Assembly (NCBI GenBank): GCA_001779955.1
Contig: MFES01000027.1
Location: 32,676 to 41,773 of the forward strand
Reading direction: 5' to 3'
DNA from: Candidatus Doudnabacteria bacterium RIFCSPHIGHO2_02_FULL_46_11
GTDB lineage: Bacteria; Patescibacteriota; Doudnabacteria; UBA920; 2-02-FULL-46-11
Length of the DNA: 9,098 bases
Made by a program: the position numbers and the translations under genes
In this document: in pieces, positions 5,731 to 9,098 of the stretch
Layout: each line of letters starts with the position of its first letter
How positions within the stretch are numbered: the first letter of the stretch is position 1
The notes under the pieces: generated by a model
What the model was told of the DNA's origin: nothing
The model's database searches: none
What the model saw: only the letters and a program-made list of their open reading frames with translations

Positions 5731-6372
5731 TTTACTAAAAGTTTTTTCAATTACCGGAATTGCGTCCTTGGTTACAACTAAATTATTAGACTTCAAAATA
5801 TCGTAAACATTCAAACTATTAGCCCTAATCACATGGCTCTTGGCAATATTTCGGCCGGCTCTTTCAACATTCTCATTTTTATTGCCGATAACAAGTAATG
5901 ACCCTCGGTCAGAAGCTTCTAATTTAGCAAGTAGTCCGTTTAGGGTCTTTGCCAAAAGATTAGTTTTCGGTTCAGTAATCTCTAATTTATCAACAACAAT
6001 CAAGCTATTGCTTCGGACCTTGTCGGTTAAGGCCATAAAAAGCGCTTTGCGGTAAGCCGACTTATTCATCTTCAAAGACCAATTGCGAGCAGAGGTAGGG
6101 CCAAAAGTAACGCCGCCGCCGGACCATAAAGGAGAACGAATCGAACCGTGACGGGCGCGGCCCGTGCCTTTTTGCTTCCAGGGCTTTCTGCCGCCGCCGC
6201 GAACTTCGGCTCGAGTCAAAGTTTTAGAGATGGTTTCCCGCTTATTAGCGAGCTGCATGCGAACAGCTTCTTCCAAAAGGGCAAGATTCGGATTAACGTC
6301 GAAAAGGCCGGAATTCAGTTCTAATTCTTCAACTTTGTCACCGGCTTGATTGTAAACGTTAACCTTGGCCAT
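5713..6372 (-). CDS. rplD: 50S ribosomal protein uL4
   Basis: 50S protein whose long loop reaches the peptide tunnel constriction; in E. coli it also represses its own operon by binding the S10 leader. 219 residues (family about 200-210). The arginine/glycine-rich tunnel loop is complete at about 53-88 (TRAEVRGGGRKPWKQKGTGRARHGS...SPLWSGGG). The C-terminal globular part includes SARNWSLKMNKSAYRKAL and ends VIEKTFSKPGKDT; the last codons coincide with the end of structured element B, so this C-terminus may have been altered by the element. ATG lies 2 nt after the rplC stop. No E. coli-type L4 target is apparent ahead of rpsJ. Confidence 0.97.
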   Translation of the reverse strand: MAKVNVYNQAGDKVEELELNSGLFDVNPNLALLEEAVRMQLANKRETISKTLTRAEVRGGGRKPWKQKGTGRARHGSIRSPLWSGGGVTFGPTSARNWSLKMNKSAYRKALFMALTDKVRSNSLIVVDKLEITEPKTNLLAKTLNGLLAKLEASDRGSLLVIGNKNENVERAGRNIAKSHVIRANSLNVYDILKSNNLVVTKDAIPVIEKTFSKPGKDT

Positions 6373-6374
6373 AA

Positions 6375-7001
6375 TTATTTCTTACTTGCTTTCAGACTTT
6401 GTGTAATTGTAACTAAAGAACCGTTTGCACCAGGTATCGCACCGCGGACGGCCATCAAATTCTTAGCGGCGTCAATTTCAACAACAAGCAAATTCTTAAC
6501 CGTAACGTAGTGCCCGCCCATTCGGCCGGCCATGCGCTTACCCTTCATAGTGTGCTGGGGAAATCTCTGACCAATAGAACCCACCGCGCGAGGGTGATCG
6601 TGTCCGTGAGTTTTTGGAGCGCCTTTAAAATCATATCTTTTGACCGGACCGGTAAAGCCCCGCCCTTTCATTACGCCCTGTACATCCACAAAATCGCCTA
6701 CCTCAAACTGCGAAGTATTAAGCTCCTGACCGACTTCAAAATTTTCCTCGCCTTTTACTATGAATTCCCGCAAAAATTTAAAATTTCCATTGGTCTTGGT
6801 GTGTCCGGCCAGCGCTTTGCTGGTTTTGGCCTTTTTTCCAAAACCAACCTGAACGGCATCATACTTATCCTTGCCATCGCTTTTTTTAACCTGGACAATC
6901 TTAACCGGCCCGGCCGAGATCACCGTAACCGGAACTACTCGTCCCTCTTGATCAAAAACCTGGGACATATTAAGTTTTGAGCCGAGGATGAATTTTGACA
7001 T
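6375..7001 (-). CDS. rplC: 50S ribosomal protein uL3
   Basis: One of the first proteins to bind 23S rRNA; its long loop reaches the peptidyl transferase centre. 208 residues, normal length. N-terminal barrel MSKFILGSKLNMSQVFDQEGRVVPVTVISAGP; central loop KGRGFTGPVKRYDFKGAPKTHGHDHPRAVGSIGQ (112-145), where Gln145 lies at the place methylated by PrmB in E. coli uL3; then KGKRMAGRMGGHYVTVKNLLVVEIDAAKNLMAVRGAIPGANG. The ATG is 10 nt past structured element C (528-nt gap after rpsJ). The leader CACAAGATAGTTTTTT has no clear Shine-Dalgarno site. rplD follows after 2 nt. Confidence 0.98.
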   Translation of the reverse strand: MSKFILGSKLNMSQVFDQEGRVVPVTVISAGPVKIVQVKKSDGKDKYDAVQVGFGKKAKTSKALAGHTKTNGNFKFLREFIVKGEENFEVGQELNTSQFEVGDFVDVQGVMKGRGFTGPVKRYDFKGAPKTHGHDHPRAVGSIGQRFPQHTMKGKRMAGRMGGHYVTVKNLLVVEIDAAKNLMAVRGAIPGANGSLVTITQSLKASKK

Positions 7002-7080
7002 AAAAAACTATCTTGTGGGGACAAACTTCGTTTTTCCCTCCCAGTTCCGCTTCGCTCCACTCCCCCCTTTTTGGTAAGGA

Positions 7081-7156
7081 GTTGAAGTCCCGGCGGAGCC
7101 GGAGACTTCAACCAGATCGTTTGATCTGGAGTTTAGGCTCTGGCTTCGCCAGGCCT
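7081..7156. other. Three consecutive hairpins within element C
   Basis: GTTGAAGTC/GACTTCAAC encloses CCGGC-gga-GCCGG (7081-7112). Next is CCAGATC-gttt-GATCTGG (7112-7129). Then AGGC(t)CTGGC-ttc-GCCAGGCCT (7135-7156). The stems are perfect apart from single bulges and occupy the position that the 84-bp core holds in elements A and B, so they look like alternative modules. Confidence 0.8.
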
Positions 7157-7370
7157 GAGCTACATATTCGGAGGGGAGGGAACGAAACGGAGTGAAGTTG
7201 GGAACCGAAACGATGGGTTCGGGGCCCCTTCGTTCGGGGAACCGTAGGCCTTTAGGCCGAAAGGGTTCACCTCCCAGAATAAAAGAAATCAGACTAACCC
7301 ATTAAGAACGGACTAGTCCGATGTCTCAAGGATATAAAATTTTATTGCTTCGAGTTGTTAAGTCCTGCAA

Positions 7371-7426
7371 ACTTCTTTCGACGTTCAAGTGATATCTAGC
7401 AGATCATTCTTGTCGGTCTTTGAAGT
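7371..7426. other. Imperfect hairpin in the AT-richer part of element C
   Basis: ACTTC 7371-7375 pairs with GAAGT 7422-7426, CGAC 7379-7382 with GTCG 7412-7415, CAAG 7386-7389 with CTTG 7409-7412 (sharing one base), and TGAT(at)CT with AGATCA around the AGC loop at 7398-7400. It could be part of a structured RNA, but several short pairings of this sort can arise by chance. Confidence 0.4.
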
Positions 7427-7498
7427 CAAATGAGTGCCGAGGTCGGGCTTTGCCCGCGCCGAGGCACAACTACTTAGGAAGGGTTCGGGATCGCTGGG

Positions 7499-7518
7499 TG
7501 GGAAACCTAGGTTTCCCA
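7499..7518. other. Perfect 20-bp palindrome before the rpsJ stop
   Basis: TGGGAAACCTAGGTTTCCCA is its own reverse complement with no spacer. It sits at the rpsJ-side end of element C, where its left half can alternatively pair with the other end of the element (7033-7044). A palindrome without a loop suits a DNA-binding dimer or a recombination end better than a simple RNA hairpin. Confidence 0.9.
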
Positions 7519-7529
7519 AGTCCCCGAGG

Positions 7530-7862
7530 TTACACCATCTTTATTTCGACGTCTACGCCGGCCGGTAGATTTAAATTCGTCAACGCATCAATGGTCTTCG
7601 GGGTCGGGTTATAAAGATCGATAATTCGTTTATGAACGCGCATCTCAAACTGTTCTCTGGAATTCTTATGCACAAAAGTTGAACGCAAGACCGTATATTT
7701 GGTCTTTTCGGTTGGCAAAGGCACCGGGCCGGTAATTTCGGCTCCGTTACGGCGGGCGGTTTCCACTATTTGCTTGGCAGATTGATCAATCAGCTTATGA
7801 TCGTAGGCTCTGATCTTAATACGAATTTTCTGCTTTTCTTCCTGTTGTTCAAGCTTGGCCAT
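7530..7862 (-). CDS. rpsJ: 30S ribosomal protein uS10 (NusE)
   Basis: 30S head protein that also acts as NusE, joining NusB in transcription antitermination and linking NusG to the ribosome. 110 residues, a little over the usual 103 because of an N-terminal lead (MAKLEQQEEKQ). Core motifs: KIRIKIRAYDHKLIDQSAKQIVETARRNGAEITGPVPLPTE, VLRSTFVHKNSREQFEMRVHKRIIDLYNPTPKTIDAL and LPAGVDVEIKMV. First gene of the S10 operon here, with its own predicted promoter about 30-60 bp upstream. The leader is short and lacks a Shine-Dalgarno run (TTTAACTTCTT before ATG). The TAA stop borders structured element C. Confidence 0.98.
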   Translation of the reverse strand: MAKLEQQEEKQKIRIKIRAYDHKLIDQSAKQIVETARRNGAEITGPVPLPTEKTKYTVLRSTFVHKNSREQFEMRVHKRIIDLYNPTPKTIDALTNLNLPAGVDVEIKMV

Positions 7863-7896
7863 AAGAAGTTAAAGAACTATAGTTTGTGCTTGGAAT

Positions 7897-7925
7897 ATCT
7901 TAACAAAAAATTAATAAATGGTCAA
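7897..7925 (-). promoter_or_regulatory. Predicted sigma-70 promoter of the S10 operon
   Basis: On the minus strand: -35 TTGACC (7925-7920), 17-bp AT-rich spacer, -10 TAAGAT (7902-7897). Five of six and four of six bases match the consensus with ideal spacing. A start about 7 nt downstream would give a leader of roughly 28 nt before the rpsJ ATG. It lies just beyond the stem-loop after tuf. Confidence 0.7.
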
Positions 7926-7927
7926 TA

Positions 7928-7960
7928 TTTAAGCCCTCCGCTTTTGGCAGAGGGCTTAAA
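7928..7960 (-). terminator. Stem-loop after tuf, probable terminator
   Basis: TTTAAGCCCTC pairs perfectly with GAGGGCTTAAA, an 11-bp stem with an 11-nt loop, starting 8 nt after the tuf stop. On the transcript it is followed by TATTGACC, not by a run of U at once (a T-rich run comes about 15 nt later), so termination may be partial or Rho-independent with a poor tail. It separates tuf from the rpsJ promoter and could also act on the opposite strand. Confidence 0.65.
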
Positions 7961-7968
7961 ACTAGAAT

Positions 7969-9098
7969 TTACTTGATTATCTTGGCAATTACACCGGCAC
8001 CGACGGTGCGTCCGCCTTCGCGGATGGCAAAGCGCTGTTTTTCTTCCAAAGCGATCGGAGAAATAAGCTTAACTTTGATATTGATAGTATCGCCGGGCAT
8101 AACCATTTCCTGGCCTTCCGGCAATTCCACTTCACCGGTAACATCGGTAGTTCGAATGTAGAACTGCGGCTTATAACCCTTGAAGAATGGGGTATGACGG
8201 CCGCCTTCTTCCTTTGTCAAAATGTAAACTTCGGCTTCAAATTCGGTGTGAGGCGTAACACTGCCGGGCTTGGCCAAAACTTGGCCGCGTTCAACGTCAG
8301 TTTTCTTGGTACCGCGGAGCAATACGCCTGCATTGTCTCCGGCCATACCAGAATCCAAAGATTTATTGAACATTTCAATACCGGTAACAACAGTCTTTTG
8401 GGTGTCGCGCAAACCGATAATTTCGATTTCCTCGCCCACCTTAACCTGTCCGCGTTCAATTCTACCGGTAACAACAGTGCCTCGGCCTTCAATAGAAAAG
8501 ATATCTTCAATTGGCATGAGGAATGGCTTATCGGTTTCACGAACCGGCTCCGGAATATGAGAATCCAAAGCGTCCATAAGCTTGGCAATAGAAGGCTCAC
8601 CAAGTTCCGATGTGTCACCTTCGGTCGCTTTTAAGGCAGAGCCGCGGATGATTGGAGTGGTTTCGCCAGGGAACTGGTATTTGGTAAGAAGCTCTCTAAT
8701 TTCAGCTTCAACAAGATCCAAAAGTTCAGGGTCATCAACCATATCTACTTTGTTGAGGTAAACAACAATGTAAGGAACACCAACTTGTCTCGCAAGCAGG
8801 ATATGTTCGCGAGTCTGGGGCATCGGGCCGTCGGCGGCAGAAACAACAAGTATAGCGCCGTCCATTTGGGCCGCGCCGGTGATCATGTTTTTAACATAGT
8901 CGGCGTGTCCCGGACAGTCCACGTGAGCATAGTGACGCTTATCAGTTTCGTACTCAACGTGGGAGGTGTTAATGGTAATACCGCGAGCCTTCTCTTCCGG
9001 CGCCTTGTCAATGGAATCATAAGCACGGGCCTTAGATTTCCCTGATTTAGCAAGCACGGTGGTAATGGCGGCGGTCAAAGTGGTCTTGCCGTGGTCAA
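7969..9098 (-). CDS. tuf: Elongation factor EF-Tu, 5' end outside the window
   Basis: GTPase that delivers aminoacyl-tRNA to the ribosomal A site. The reading frame continues to the window edge; about 375 residues are present, starting DHGKTTLTAA inside the P-loop, so roughly 20 N-terminal residues are missing (family about 395). The TTG at 9078 is the Leu of the P-loop region, not a start. G-domain motifs: DHGKTT, RGITI (switch I), DCPGHADY (G3), NKVDMVDD (G4), SALKA (G5). Domain 2 has GRGTVVTGRIERG; domain 3 has the tRNA-contact region GGRHTPFFKGYKPQFYIRTTDVTG and ends GGRTVGAGVIAKIIK. Position ahead of rpsJ is the common str-S10 arrangement. Confidence 0.99.
   Translation of the reverse strand, partial: DHGKTTLTAAITTVLAKSGKSKARAYDSIDKAPEEKARGITINTSHVEYETDKRHYAHVDCPGHADYVKNMITGAAQMDGAILVVSAADGPMPQTREHILLARQVGVPYIVVYLNKVDMVDDPELLDLVEAEIRELLTKYQFPGETTPIIRGSALKATEGDTSELGEPSIAKLMDALDSHIPEPVRETDKPFLMPIEDIFSIEGRGTVVTGRIERGQVKVGEEIEIIGLRDTQKTVVTGIEMFNKSLDSGMAGDNAGVLLRGTKKTDVERGQVLAKPGSVTPHTEFEAEVYILTKEEGGRHTPFFKGYKPQFYIRTTDVTGEVELPEGQEMVMPGDTINIKVKLISPIALEEKQRFAIREGGRTVGAGVIAKIIK

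Larger units (their letters stand above)
7012..7529. repeat. Large composite structured element C in the rpsJ-rplC gap
   Basis: About 520 bp without a supportable gene, built almost wholly of hairpins. Its ends pair: CTT 7012-7014 with 7526-7528, GGGGAC 7017-7022 with GTCCCC 7520-7525, then TTTCCCtCCCAG (7033-7044) with CTGGGtGGGAAA (7494-7505), one mismatch. An inner unit is closed by CTTCGCTCC 7050-7058 with GGAGTGAAG 7189-7197 and CTCCCC 7060-7065 with GGGGAG 7173-7178. Local hairpins: 7081-7112 (14 bp, one bulge), 7112-7129, 7135-7156 and 7444-7456. It shares end blocks with element A (GGAGGGGAGG, GTTGGGAA, GGAACCGTAGG, CTCCCAG in the same order, 7170-7277 versus 1888-1950) and GATCGCTGGG plus AAACC with element B. 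The stretch 7278-7440 is less GC-rich and may be an inserted or extra segment. Confidence 0.7.

Noticed and set aside
7013..7195. 60-codon plus-strand frame in the rpsJ-rplC gap
   Set aside because: Lies fully within palindromic sequence, and its product resembles no protein I know.
7333..7361. Possible internal minus-strand promoter TTAACA-17-TTTATA in element C
   Set aside because: The -10 matches only three of six bases in an AT-rich patch. It stays possible but is too weak to annotate.
1741..7529. CRISPR array from the recurring hairpin sequences
   Set aside because: Copies lie kilobases apart in different gene gaps, without regular repeats and spacers.
7420..7614. 64-codon plus-strand frame overlapping the end of rpsJ
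   Set aside because: Half of it is antisense to rpsJ and the rest is element C.

Overview
This window is the upstream half of a bacterial S10-spc ribosomal protein supercluster, read entirely from the minus strand. In transcription order (right to left) it holds tuf (5' end off the window), rpsJ, rplC, rplD, rplW, rplB, rpsS, rplV, rpsC, rplP, rpmC, rpsQ, rplN, rplX, rplE and rpsN. The gene order is canonical. rpsH would be expected next, beyond position 1. All sixteen proteins are recognisable from family motifs, and none shows a frameshift or an in-frame stop.

The organism looks like an ultra-small-genome bacterium of the Patescibacteria/CPR type, perhaps parcubacterial. This is an inference with moderate confidence. 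It rests on the zinc-type uS14, the CxxC-bearing uL24, the tailed uS19 and uL22, the near absence of GGAGG-type Shine-Dalgarno sites, and stop codons that are only TAA (12) or TAG (4). The standard reading of the code works throughout.

Layout, right to left. tuf (7969-9098) ends in a long stem-loop (7928-7960). A good promoter follows (-35 TTGACC, 17 bp, -10 TAAGAT; 7897-7925) and should start the S10 operon about 28 nt before rpsJ, which leaves no room for an E. coli-like L4-binding leader. Most genes downstream are packed with 2-36 nt between them. Four gaps break this packing: rpsJ-rplC (528 bp), rplD-rplW (182 bp), rplW-rplB (110 bp) and rpmC-rpsQ (217 nt by position, 1731-1950).

Three of these gaps (1741-1950, 5540-5730, 7012-7529) are not random spacer. 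They appear to be members of one modular, hairpin-rich palindromic element family. Two share an 84-bp core with 80 identities. The third shares the end blocks but carries different internal hairpins. In each case the two ends are complementary to each other, and the element stops 10 nt before the next start codon. When folded, the stop codon of one ribosomal gene is brought close to the start codon of the next, restoring roughly the spacing seen elsewhere in the operon. I do not recognise this family by name, and it is the most interesting content of the window. The fourth gap holds a different, AT-rich inverted repeat.

The proteins work together as the large- and small-subunit core: uL3, uL4, uL23, uL2, uL22, uL16, uL29, uL14, uL24 and uL5 in the 50S; uS10, uS19, uS3, uS17 and uS14 in the 30S; plus EF-Tu for aminoacyl-tRNA delivery.
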